From Nemertoderma westbladi (lineage: Eukaryota; Xenacoelomorpha; Nemertodermatida; Nemertodermatidae), in NCBI GenBank assembly GCA_032718475.1, contig JAUCBJ010009074.1, forward strand, positions 1-64,000: a stretch of DNA of 64,000 bases. Direction: 5' to 3'. A model generated the notes under the pieces. It saw nothing but the letters and a program-made list of their open reading frames with translations. It did not search any database and had not been told where the DNA came from. Below, piece by piece: positions 1-13,382 of the stretch; position 1 is the first letter of the stretch; every line of letters starts with the position of its first letter. The position numbers and the translations under genes were made by a program.

Positions 1-2639
1 TTCATAACTTCTAACCCACTCCACAAGATAAAGAATCTTAAATGAAAGTCAAAAGAGCAGGTAACACTTACATTTATAGAAGCCATCAGCTGTTGTTTGC
101 TTCGTTTTTTCCCTGTAGATGGATGAATTTTGATTGCGTCGGAACACCCCCTTTTTGAGGCTCTCAGAGTGGAGAGATAAGTAGCCTATCTCCCTGTTAA
201 TATTGTTGTGTTCTAGAATATTTATTATAGTTTCATCGTATTGCCAAAGCGGCTGGAGCCAAAGTTAATATGTAATACAATAATTCACCTCAAATATCTC
301 AGCTATTTCATGAACATAATGAAGTATTAAAGCCATGTCAAAATCCTTGGTGTTTTTCAGCAATAATTAATCAAAATATCCTTTGATTTTTTTCAAAAAC
401 CACATCGCTTTTTATATTTATAACTTCTAACCCACTCCATGAGATAGCGAATCTTAAATGAAAGTCAAAAGAACAGGTAACACTTACATTTATAGAAGTA
501 ATCAGCTGTTATTTGCTTCGTCTTTCCCCTGCAGATGGATGAAATTTGATTGCGTCGGAACACCCCGTTTTTGAGGCTCTCAGAGTGAAGAGATAAGTAG
601 CCTATCTCCCTGTTAATATTGTTGTGTTCTAGAATATTTATTATAGATTAATAATCGTCAAATATCTCAGTTTTTTCATGAACATAATGAAGTATTAAAG
701 CCATGTCAAAATCCTTGGGGTTTTTCAGCAATAATTTATCAAAATATCCTCTGATTTTTTTCAAAAACCACATCGATTTTCATATTTATAACTTCTAATC
801 CACTCCACGAGATAGAGAATCTTAAACAAAAGTCATAAGAACAGGTAACACTTTCCTTTATAGAAGTATTCAGCTGTTATTTGCTTCGTCTTTCCCCAGG
901 AGATGGATGAACTTTGATTGCGTCGGAACACCCCCTTTTTGAGGCTCTCAGAGTGGAGGGATAAGTAGCCTATCTCCCTGTTAATATTGTTGTGTTCTGG
1001 AATATTTATTATAGTTTCATCGTATTGCCAAAGCGGCTGGTGCCGAAGTTAATATGTGATACAATAATTCACCTCAAATATCTCAGCTATTTCATGAATA
1101 TAATGAGTATTAAATCCTTGTCAAAATCCTTGGTTTTTTTCAGCAATAATTTATTAAAATCTCCTCTGATTTTTTTCAAAAAACGACAACGATTTTCATA
1201 TTCACGACTTCTATCCCAGTCCACAAGATAAAGAATCTTAAACGAAAGTCAAAAAACAGGTAACACTTACATTTATAGAAGTAATCAGCTGTTATTTGCT
1301 TCGTCTTTCCCCAGGAGATGGATGAACTTTGATTGCGTCGGAACACCCCCTTTTTGAGGCTCTCAGAATGAAGAGATAAGTAGCCTATCTCCCTGTTAAT
1401 ATTGTTGTGGTCTAGAATTTTTATTATAGTTTCATCGTATTGCTAATGTGGCTAGAGTTAAATTTATTATGTAATGCAATAATTCACTTCAAATATCTCA
1501 GTTTTTTCATGAATATAATGAGTATTAAAGCCATGTCAAAATCCTTGGGGTTTTTCAGCAATAATTTATCAAAATATCCTCAGATTTTTTACAAAAAACG
1601 ACATCGATTTTCATGTTCATGATTTCTAACCCACTCCACAAGATAAACAATCTTAAATGAAAGTCAAAAGAACAGGTAACACTTACATTTATAGAAGTAA
1701 TCAGCTATTCTTTGCTTCGTCTTTCCCCTGGAGATGGATGAATTTTGATTGCGTCGGAACACCCCCTTTTTGAGGCTCTCAGAGTGGAGAGATAAGTAGC
1801 CTATCTCCCTGTTAATATTGTTGTGTTCTAGAATATTTAATATAGTTTCATCGTATTGCCAAAGCGGCTGGAGCCAAAGTTAATATGTAACGCAATAATT
1901 CACCTCAAATATGTCAGCTATTTCATGAATATAATGAGTATTAAAGCCATGTCAAAATCCTTGGGGTTTTTCAGCAATAATTTATCAAAATATCCTCAGA
2001 TTTTTTACAAAAAACGACATCGTTTTTCATATTCATGACTTCTAACCCACTCCAAAAGATAAAGAATCTTAAATGAAAGTCAAAGGAGCAGGTAACACTT
2101 TCATTTATAGAAGTAATCAGCTGTTCTTTGCTTCGTCTTTCCCCAGGAGATGGATGAATTTTGATAGCATCAGAACACCCCCTTTTTGAGGCTCTCAGAG
2201 TGGAGAGATAAGTAGCCTAACTCTCTGTTAATATTGTTGGGTTCTAGAATATTTATTATAGTTTCATCGTATTGCTAATGTGGCTGCAGTTAAAGTTATT
2301 ATGTAATGCAATAATTCACCTCAAATATCTCAGTTTTTTCATGAACATAATGAAGTATTAAAGCCATGTCAAAATCCTTGGGGTTTTTCAGCAATAATTT
2401 ATCAAAATATCCTCAGATTTTTTACAAAAAACGACATCGTTTTTCATATTCATGACTTCTAACCCACTGTAAAAGATAAAGAATCTTAAATGAAAGTCAA
2501 AGGAGCAGTCAAAGGTAATATTGTTGTGTTCTAGAATATTTATTATAGTTTAATCCTTGGTGTTTTTCAGCAATAATTAATCAAAATATCCTTTGATTTT
2601 TTTCAAAAACCACATCGATTTTTATATTTATAACTTCTA

Positions 2640-5600
2640 ACTCACTCAATGAGATAGCGAATCTTAAATGAAAGTCAAAAGAACAGGTAACACTTACATT
2701 TATAGAAGTAATCAGCTGTTCTTTGCTTCGTCTTTCCGCTGGAAATGGATTAATTTTAATTGTGTCGGAACACCCCCTTTTTGAGGCTGTCAGAGTGAAG
2801 AGATGAGTAGCCTATCTCCCTGTTAATATTGTTGTGTTCTAGAATATTTATTATAGTTTCATCGTATTGCCAAAGCGGCTGGAGCCAAAGTTAATATGTA
2901 ATGCAATCATTCACCTCAAATATCTGTGCTATTTCATGAATATAATGAGTATTAAATCCTTGTCAAAATCCTTGGTGTTTTTCAGCAATAATTTATTAAA
3001 ATCTCCTCTGATTTTTTACTAAAAACGACATCGATTATCATATTCATGACTTCTAACCCAATCCAAGAGATCGACAATCTTAAACGAATGTCTAAAGAAC
3101 AGGTAACACTTACATTTATAGAAGTAATCAGCTATTCTTTGCTTCGTCTTTCCCCTGGAGATGGATGAATTTTGATTGCGTCGGAACACCCCCTTTTTGA
3201 GGCTCGAAAGAATGAAGAGATAAGTAGCCTATTTCCCTGTTAATATTGTTGTGTTCTAGAATATTTATTATAGTTTCATCGTTTTGCCAAAGCGGCTGGA
3301 GCCAAAGTTAATATGTAATACAATAATTCACCTCAAATTTCTCAGCTATTTCATGAATATAATGAGTATTAAAGCCATGTCAAAATCCTTGGGGGTTTTC
3401 AGCAATAATTTATCAAAATATCCTCTGATTTTTTTCAAAAACCACATCGATTTTCATATTTATAACTTCTAACCCACTCCACGAGATAGAGAATCTAAAA
3501 TGAAAGTCTAAAGAACAGGTAACACTTACATTTATAGAAGTAATCAGCTGGTCTTTGCTTCGTCTTTCCCCTGGAGATGGATGAATTTTGATTGCGTCGG
3601 AACACCCCCTTTTTGAGGCTCTCAGAGTGAAGAGATAAGTATCCTATATCCCTGTTAATATTGTTGTGTTCTAGAATATTTATTATAGATTCATCGTATT
3701 GCCAAAGAGACTGGAGCTGAAGTTAATATATAATGCAACAATTCACCTCAAGTATCTCAGCTATTTCATGAACATAATGAAGTATTAAAGCCATGTCAAA
3801 ATCCTTGGTGTTTTTCAGCAATAATTAATCAAAATATCCTTTGATTTTTTTCAAAAACCACATCGATTTTCATATTTATAACTTCTAACCCACTCCATGA
3901 GATAGCGAATCTTAAATGAAAGTCAAAAGAACAGGTAACACTTACATTTATAGAAGTAATCAGCTGTTCTTTGCTTCGTCTTTCCCCTGGAGATGGATGA
4001 AATTTGATTGCGTCGGAACACTCCGTTTTTGAGGATCTCAGAGTGAAGAGATAAGTAGCCTATCTCCCTGTTAATATTGTTGTGTTCTAGAATATTTATT
4101 ATAGTTGCATCGTATTGCCAAAGCGGCTGGAGCCGAAGTTAATATGTAATACAATAACTCACCTCAAATATCTCAGTTTTTTCATGAACATAATGAAGTA
4201 TTAAAGCCATGTCAAAATCCTTGGTGTTTTTCTGCCATAATTTATCAAAATCTCCTCTGATTTTTTACAAAAAACGACATCGATTTTCATATTCATGACT
4301 TCTAACCCAGTCTACAAGATAAAGAATCTTAAACGAAGGTCAAAAAAAGGGTAACACTTACATTTATAGAAGTTATCAGCTATTAATTGCTTCGTCTTCC
4401 CCTGGAGATGTTTGAATTTTGATTTGTGTCAAAACACCCTTCCCTATCTGTGGCTGTCTGAGTGGAGAGATAAATAGCCTATCTCCATGTTAATATTGTT
4501 GTGTTCTAGAATATTTATTATAGTTTCATCGTATTGCTAAAGTGGCTGGAGTTAAAGTTATTATGTAATGCAATAATTCACCTCAAATATCTCAGTTATT
4601 TCATGAACATAATGAAGTATTAAAGCCATGTCAAAATCCTTGGGGTTTTTCAGCAATAATTTATCAAAATATCCTCTGATTTTTTTCAAAAACCACATCG
4701 ATTTTCATATTTATAACTTCTAATCCACTCCACGAGATAGAGAATCTTAAACAAAAGTCATAAGAACAGGTAACACTTTCCTTTATAGAAGCTGTTATTT
4801 GCTTTGTCTTTCCCCAGGAGATGGATGAACTTTGATTGCGTCGGAACACCCCCTTTTTGAGGCTCTCAGAGTGGAGAGATAAGTAGCCTATCTCCCTGTT
4901 AATATTGTTGTGTTCTGGAATATTTATTATAGTTTCATCGTATTGCCAAAGCGGCTGGAGCCGAAGTTAATATGTGATACAATAATTCACCTCAAATATC
5001 TCAGCTATTTCATGAACATAATGAAGTATTAAAGCCATGTCAAAATCCTTGGTGTTTTTCTGCAATAATTAATCAAAATATCCTCTGATTTTTTTCAAAA
5101 ACCATATCGATTTTCATATTTATAACTTCTAACCCACTCCACGAGATAGAGAATCTTAAATGAAAGTCATAAGAACAGGTAACACTTTCCTTTATAGAAG
5201 CTGTTATTTGCTTCGTCTTTCCCCAGGAGATGGATGAACTTTGATTGCGTCGGAACACCCCCTTTTTGAGGCTCTCAGAGTGGAGAGATAAGTAGCCTAT
5301 CTCCCTGTTAATATTGTTGCGTTCTAGAATATTAATTATAGTTTAATCGTATTACCAAAGCGGCTGGAGCCGAAGTTAATATGTAATACAATAACTCACC
5401 TCAAATATCTCAGTTTTTTCATGAACATAATGAAGTATTAAAGCCATGTCAAAATCCTTGGTGTTTTTCTGCAATAATTTATAAAAATCTCCTCCGATTT
5501 TTTACAAAAAACGACATCGATTTTCATATTCATGACTTCTATCCCAGTCCACAAGATAAAGAATCTTAAACGAAAGTCAAAAAACAGGTAACACTTACAT

Positions 5601-5957
5601 TTATAGAAGTTATCAGCTGTTATTTGCTTCGTCTTCCCCTGGAGATGGTTGAATTTTGATTGTGTCAAAACACGCCTCCCTATCTGTGGCTGTCTGAGTG
5701 GAGAGATAAGTAGCCTATCTCCATGTTAATATTGTTGTGTTCTAGAATATTTATTATAGTTTCATCGTATTGCTAAAGTGGCTGGAGTTAAAGTTATTAT
5801 GTAATGCAATAATTAACCTCAAATATCTCAGTGTTTTCATGAACATAATGAAGTATTAAAGCCATGTCAAAATCCTTGGGGTTTTTCAGCAATAATTTAT
5901 CAAAAGATCCTCAGATTTTTTACAAAAAACGACATCGATTTTCATATTTATAACTTC
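2640..5957. repeat. Higher-order satellite unit A, copy 1 (~3.32 kb, 8 monomers)
   Basis: This block repeats at an offset of 3318-3319 bp, about eight monomers. Private variants recur in the same order in the next copy, such as the AGACTGGAGCTGAAGTTAATATATAATGC monomer (near 3710 and 7030) and the GCTGTTATTTG monomers lacking the usual TAATC before GCTG (near 4790 and 8110). A few differences, such as a C/T change in GCTTCGTC and TTATAAAAATC against TTATTAAAATC, show that the copies are not simply one sequence pasted twice. Confidence 0.85.
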
Positions 5958-8900
5958 TAACCCACTCAATGAGATAGCGAATCTTAAATGAAAGTCAAAA
6001 GAACACGTAACACTTACATTTATAGAAGTAATCAGCTGTTCTTTGCTTCGTCTTTCCCCTGGAAATGGATTAATTTTAATTGCGTCGGAACACCCCCTTT
6101 TTGAGGCTGTCAGAGTGAAGAGATGAGTAGCCTATCTCCCTGTTAATATTGTTGTGTTCTAGAATATTTATTATAGTTTCATCGTATTGCCAAAGCGGCT
6201 GGAGCCAAAGTTAATATGTAATGCAATAATTCACCTCAAATATCTGTGCTATTTCATGAATATAATGAGTATTAAATCCTTGTCAAAATCCTTGGTGTTT
6301 TTCAGCAATAATTTATTAAAATCTCCTCTGATTTTTTACTAAAAACGACATCGATTATCATATTCATGACTTCTAACCCAATCCAAGAGATCGACAATCT
6401 TAAACGAATGTCTAAAGAACATGTAACACTTACATTTATAGAATTAATCAGCTATTCTTTGCTTTGTGTTTCCCCTGGAGATGGATGAATTTTGATTGCG
6501 TCGGAACACCCCGTTTTTGAGGCTCTAAGAATGAAGAGATAAGTAGCCTATTTCCCTGTTAATATTGTTGTGTTCTAGAATATTTATTATAGTTTCATCG
6601 TATTGCCAAAGCGGCTGGAGCCAAAGTTAATATGTAATACAATAATTCACCTCAAATTTCTCAGCTATTTCATGAATATAATGAGTATTAAAGCCATGTC
6701 AAAATCCTTGGGGGTTTTCAGCAATAATTTATCAAAATATCCTCTGATTTTTTTCAAAAACCACATCGATTTTCATATTTATAACTTCTAACCCACTCCA
6801 CGAGATAGAGAATCTTAAATGAAAGTCAAAAGAGCAGGTAACACTTACATTTATAGAAGTAATCAGCTGGTCTTTGCTTCGTCTTTCCCCTGGAGATGGA
6901 TGAATTTTGATTGCGTCGGAACACCCCCTTTTTGAGGCTCTCAGAGTGAAGAGATAAGTATCCTATATCCCTGTTAATATTGTTGTGTTCTAGAATATTT
7001 ATTATAGATTCATCGTATTGCCAAAGAGACTGGAGCTGAAGTTAATATATAATGCAACAATTCACCTCAAGTATCTCAGCTATTTCATGAACATAATGAA
7101 GTATTAAAGCCATGTCAAAATCCTTGGTGTTTTTCAGCAATAATTAATCAAAATATCCTTTGATTTTTTTCAAAAACCACATCGATTTTCATATTTATAA
7201 CTTCTAACCCACTCCATGAGATAGCGAATCTTAAATGAAAGTCAAAAGAACAGGTAACACTTACATTTATAGAAGTAATCAGCTGTTCTTTGCTTCGTCT
7301 TTCCCCTGGAGATGGATGAAATTTGATTGCGTCGGAACACTCCGTTTTTGAGGATCTCAGAGTGAAGAGATAAGTAGCCTATCTCCCTGTTAATATTGTT
7401 GTGTTCTAGAATATTTATTATAGTTGCATCGTATTGCCAAAGCGGCTGGAGCCGAAGTTAATATGTAATACAATAACTCACCTCAAATATCTCAGTTTTT
7501 TCATGAACATAATGAAGTATTAAAGCCATGTCAAAATCCTTGGTGTTTTTCTGCCATAATTTATCAAAATCTCCTCTGATTTTTTACAAAAAACGACATC
7601 GATTTTCATATTCATGACTTCTAACCCAGTCTACAAGATAAAGAATCTTAAACGAAGGTCAAAAAAAGGGTAACACTTACATTTATAGAAGTTATCAGCT
7701 ATTAATTGCTTCGTCTTCCCCTGGAGATGTTTGAATTTTGATTGTGTCAAAACACCCTTCCCTATCTGTGGCTGTCTGAGTGGAGAGATAAATAGCCTAT
7801 CTCCATGTTAATATTGTTGTGTTCTAGAATATTTATTATAGTTTCATCGTATTGCTAAAGTGGCTGGAGTTAAAGTTATTATGTAATGCAATAATTCACC
7901 TCAAATATCTCAGTTTTTTCATGAACATAATGAAGTATTAAAGCCATGTCAAAATCCTTGGGGTTTTTCAGCAATAATTTATCAAAATATCCTCTGATTT
8001 TTTTCAAAAACCACATCGATTTTCATATTTATAACTTCTAATCCACTCCACGAGATAGAGAATCTTAAACAAAAGTCATAAGAACAGGTAACACTTTCCT
8101 TTATAGAAGCTGTTATTTGCTTCGTCTTTCCCCAGGAGATGGATGAACTTTGATTGCGTCGGAACACCCCCTTTTTGAGGCTCTCAGAGTGGAGAGATAA
8201 GTAGCCTATCTCCCTGTTAATATTGTTGTGTTCTGGAATATTTATTATAGTTTCATCGTATTGCCAAAGCGGCTGGAGCCGAAGTTAATATGTGATACAA
8301 TAATTCACCTCAAATATCTCAGCTATTTCATGAACATAATGAAGTATTAAAGCCATGTCAAAATCCTTGGTGTTTTTCTGCAATAATTAATCAAAATATC
8401 CTCTGATTTTTTTCAAAAACCATATCGATTTTCATATTTATAACTTCTAACCCACTCCACGAGATAGAGAATCTTAAATGAAAGTCATAAGAACAGGTAA
8501 CACTTTCCTTTATAGAAGCTGTTATTTGCTTCGTCTTTCCCCAGGAGATGGATGAACTTTGATTGCGTCGGAACACCCCCTTTTTGAGGCTCTCAGAGTG
8601 GAGAGATAAGTAGCCTATCTCCCTGTTAATATTGTTGCGTTCTAGAATATTTATTATAGTTTAATCGTATTACCAAAGCGGCTGGAGCCGAAGTTAATAT
8701 GTAATACAATAACTCACCTCAAATATCTCAGTTTTTTCATGAACATAATGAAGTATTAAAGCCATGTCAAAATCCTTGGTGTTTTTCTGCAATAATTTAT
8801 TAAAATCTCCTCCGATTTTTTACAAAAAACGACATCGATTTTCATATTCATGACTTCTATCCCAGTCCACAAGATAAAGAATCTTAAACGAAAGTCAAAA

Positions 8901-9276
8901 GAACAGGTAACACTTACATTTATAGAAGTTATCAGCTGTTATTTGCTTCGTATTCCCCTGGAGATGGTTGAATTTTGATTGTGTCAAAACACGCCTCCCT
9001 ATCTGTGGCTGTCTGAGTGGAGAGATAAGTAGCCTATCTCCATGTTAATATTGTTGTGTTCTAGAATATTTATTATAGTTTCATCGTATTGCTAAAGTGG
9101 CTGGAATTAAAGTTATTATGTAATGCAATAATTAACCTCAAATATCTCAGTGTTTTCATGAACATAATGAAGTATTAAAGCCATGTCAAAATCCTTGGGG
9201 TTTTTCAGCAATAATTTATCAAAAGATCCTCAGATTTTTTACAAAAAACGACATCGATTTTCATATTTATAACTTC
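5958..9276. repeat. Higher-order satellite unit A, copy 2 (~3.32 kb)
   Basis: This is the second copy of the eight-monomer unit that starts near 2640. A third copy begins at about 9277 but departs near 9485, where it jumps to the AGACTGGAGCTG monomer type, skipping monomers. That jump is what unequal exchange between monomers would leave. Confidence 0.83.
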
Positions 9277-12200
9277 TAACCCACTCAATGAGATAGCGAA
9301 TCTTAAATGAAAGTCAAAAGAACAGGTAACACTTACATTTATAGAAGTAATCAGCTGTTCTTTGCTTCGTCTTTCCCCTGGAGATGGATTAATTTTGATT
9401 GCGTCGGAACACCCCCTTTTTGAGGCTGTCAGAGTGAAGAGATGAGTAGCCTATCTCCCTGTTAATATTGTTGTGTTCTAGAATATTTATTATAGATTCA
9501 TCGTATTGCCAAAGAGACTGGAGCTGAAGTTAATATATAATGCAACAATTCACCTCAAGTATCTCAGCTATTTCATGAACATAATGAAGTATTAAAGCCA
9601 TGTCAAAATCCTTGGTGTTTTTCAGCAATAATTAATCAAAATATCCTTTGATTTTTTTCAAAAACCACATCGATTATTATATTTATAACTTCTAACCCAC
9701 TCCATGAGATAGCGAATCTTAAATGAAAGTCAAAAGAACAGGTAACACTTACATTTATAGAAGTAATCAGCAGTTCTTTGCTTCGTCTTTCCCCTGGAGA
9801 TGGATGAAATTTGATTGCGTCGGAACACCCCGTTTTTGAGGCTCTCAGAGTGAAGAGATAAGTAGCCTATCTCCCTGTTAATATTGTTGTGTTCTAGAAT
9901 ATTTATTATAGTCTCATCGTATTGCTAATGTGGCTGCAGTTAAAGTTATTATGTAATGCAATAATTCACCTCAAATATCTCAGCTATTTCATGAACATAA
10001 TGAAGTATTAAAGCCATGTCAAAATCCTTGGTGTTTTTCAGCAATAATTAATCAAAATATCCTTTGATTTTTTTCAAAAACCACAACGATTTTCATATTT
10101 ATAACTTCTAACCCACTCTATGAGATAGCGAATCTTAAATGAAAGTCAAAAGAACAGGTAACACTTACATTTATAGAAATAATCAGCTGTTCTTTGCTTC
10201 GTCTTTCCCCTGGAGAAGGATGAAATTTGATTGCGTCGGAACACCCCGTTTTTGAGGCTCTCAGAGTGAAGAGATAAGTAGCCTATCTCCCTGTTAATAT
10301 TGTTGTGTTCTAGAATATTTATTATAGTTGCATCGTATTGCCAAAGCGGCTGGAGCCGAAGTTAATATGTAATACAATAACTCACCTCAAATATCTCAGT
10401 TTTTTCATGAACATAATGAAGTATTAAAGCCATGTCAAAATCCTTGGTGATTTTCTGCCATAATTTATCAAAATCTCCTCTGATTTTTTACAAAAAACGA
10501 CATCGATTTTCATATTCATGACTTCTATCCCAGTCCACAAGATAAAGAATCTTTAAACGAAAGTCAAAAAACAGGTAACACTTTCATTTATAGAAGTAAT
10601 CAGCTGTTCTTTGCTTCGTCTTTCCCCAGGAGATGGATGAATTTTGATAGCGTCAAAACACCCCCTTTTTGAGGCTCTCAGAGTGGAGAGATAAGTAGCC
10701 TATCTCCATGTTAATATTGTTGTGTTCTAGAATATTTATTATAGTTTCATCGTATTGCTAAAGTGGCTGGAGTTAAAGTTATTATGTAATGCAATATTCA
10801 CCTCAAATATCTCAGTTTTTTCATGAACATAATGAAGTATTAAAGCCATGTCAAAATCCTTGGGGTTTTTCAGCAATCATTTATCAAAACATCCTCAGAT
10901 TTTTTACAAAAAACGACATCGATTTTCATATTCATAACTTCTAACCCACTCCACAAGATAAAGAATCTTAAATGAAAGTCAAAAGAGCAGGTAACACTTA
11001 CATTTATAGAAGCCATCAGCTGTTGTTTGCTTCGTTTTTCCCCTGTAGATGGATGAATTTTGATTGCGTCGGAACACCCCCTTTTTGAGGCTCTCAGAGT
11101 GGAGAGATAAGTAGCCTATCTCCCTGTTAATATTGTTGTGTTCTAGAATATTTATTATAATTTCATCGTATTGCCAAAGCGGCTGGAGCCAAAGTTAATA
11201 TGTAATACAATAATTCACCTCAAATATCTCAGCTTTTTCATGAACATAATGAAGTATTAAAGCCATGTCAAAATCCTTGGTGTTTTTCAGCAATAATTAA
11301 TCAAAATATCCTTTGATTTTTTTCAAAAACCACAACGATTTTCATATTTATAACTTCTAACCCACTCTATGAGATAGCGAATCTTAAATGAAAGTCAAAA
11401 GAACAGGTAACACTTACATTTATAGAAATAATCAGCTGTTCTTTGCTTCGTCTTTCCCATTGAGATGGATGAAATTTGATTGCGTCGGAACACCCCGTTC
11501 TTGAGGCTCTCAGAGTGAAGAGATAAGTAGTCTATCTCCCTGTTAATATTGTTGTGTTCTAGAATATTTATTATAGTTTAATCGTATTACAAAAGCGGCT
11601 GGAGCCGAAGTTAATATGTAATACAATAACTCACCTCAAATATCTCAGTTTTTTCATGAACATAATGAAGTATTAAAGCCATGTCAAAATCCTTGGTGTT
11701 TTTCTGCAATAATTTATCAAAATCTCCTCCGATTTTCTACAAAAAACGACATCGATTTTCATATTCATGACTTCTATCCCAGTCCACAAGATAAAGAATC
11801 TTAAACGAAAGTCAAAAAACAGGTAACACTTACATTTAAAGAAGTTATCAGCTGTTATTTGCTTCGTCTTCCCCTGGAGATGGTTGAATTTTGATTGAGT
11901 CAAAACACGCCTCCGTATCTGTGGCTGTCTGAGTGGAGAGATAAGTAGCCTATCTCCATGTTAATATTGTTGTGTTCTAGAATATTTATTATAGTTTCAT
12001 CGTATTGCTAAAGTTGCTGGAGTTAAAGTTATTATGTAATGCAATAATTCACCTCAAATATCTCAGTTTTTTCATGAACATAATGAAGTATTAAAGCCAT
12101 GTCAAAATCCTTGGGGTTTTTCAGCAATAATTTATCAAAAGATCCTCAGATTTTTTACAAAAAACGACATCGATTTTCATATTCATATCTTCTAACCCAC

Positions 12201-13382
12201 TCCACAAGATAAAGAATCTTTAAATGAAAGTCAAAGGAGCAGGTAACACTTACATTTATAGAAGTAATCAGCTGTTCTTTGCTTCGTCTTTCCCCTGGAG
12301 ATGGATGAATTTTGATTGCGTCGGAACACCCCGTCTTTGAGGCTCTCAGATTGAAGAGATAAGTAGCCTATCTCCCTGTTAATATTGTTGTGTTCTAGAA
12401 TATTTATTATAGTTTCATCGTATTGCTAATGTGGCTGCAGTTAAAGTTATTATGTAATGCAATAATTCACCTCAAATATCTCAGCTTTTTCATGAACATA
12501 ATGAAGTATTAAAGCCATGTCAAAATCCTTGGGGTTTTTCAGCAATAATTTATCAAAAGATCCTCAGATTTTTTACAAAAAACGACATCGATTTTCATAT
12601 TCATATCTTCTAACCCACTCCACAAGATAAAGAATCTTAAATGAAAGTCAAAGGAGCAGGTAACACTTACATTTATAGAAGTAATCAGCTGTTCTTTGCT
12701 TCGTCTTTCCCCTGGAGATGGATGAATTTTGATTGCGTCGGAACACCCCGTTTTTGAGGCTCTCAGATTGAAGAGATAAGTAGCCTATCTCCCTGTTAAT
12801 ATTGTTGTGTTCTAGAATATTATTAAAGTTTCATCATATTGCCAAAGCGGCTGGAGCCAAAGTTAATATGTAATACAATAATTCACCTCAAATATCTCAG
12901 CTATTTCATGAACATAATGAAGTATTAAAGCCATGTCAAAATCCTTGGTGTTTTTCAGCAATAGTTAATCAAAATATCCTTTGATTTTTTTCAAAAACCA
13001 CATCGATTTTTATATTTATAACTTCTAACTCACTCTTTGAGATAGCGAATCTTAAATGAAAGTCAAAAGAACAGGTAACACTTACATTTATAGAAGTAAT
13101 CAGCTGTTCTTTGCTTCGTCTTTCCCCTGGAAATGGATTAATTTTGATTGCGTCGGAACACCCCCTTTTTGAGGCTCTCAGAGTGAAGAGATGAGTAGCC
13201 TATCTCCCTGTTAATATTGTTGTGTTCTAGAATATTTATTATAGTTTAATAATCGTCAAATATCTCAGTTTTTTCATGAACATAATGAAGTATTAAAGAG
13301 ATGTCAAAATCCTTGGGGTTTTTCAGCAATAATTTATCAAAATATCCTCTGATTTTTTTCAAAAACCACATCGATTTTCATA

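Noticed and set aside
992-1231. Recurrent 60-79-residue ORFs in the satellite (both strands)
   Set aside because: They recur because the monomer recurs, vary by frame-changing indels, contain no known domain and have no splice or promoter context.
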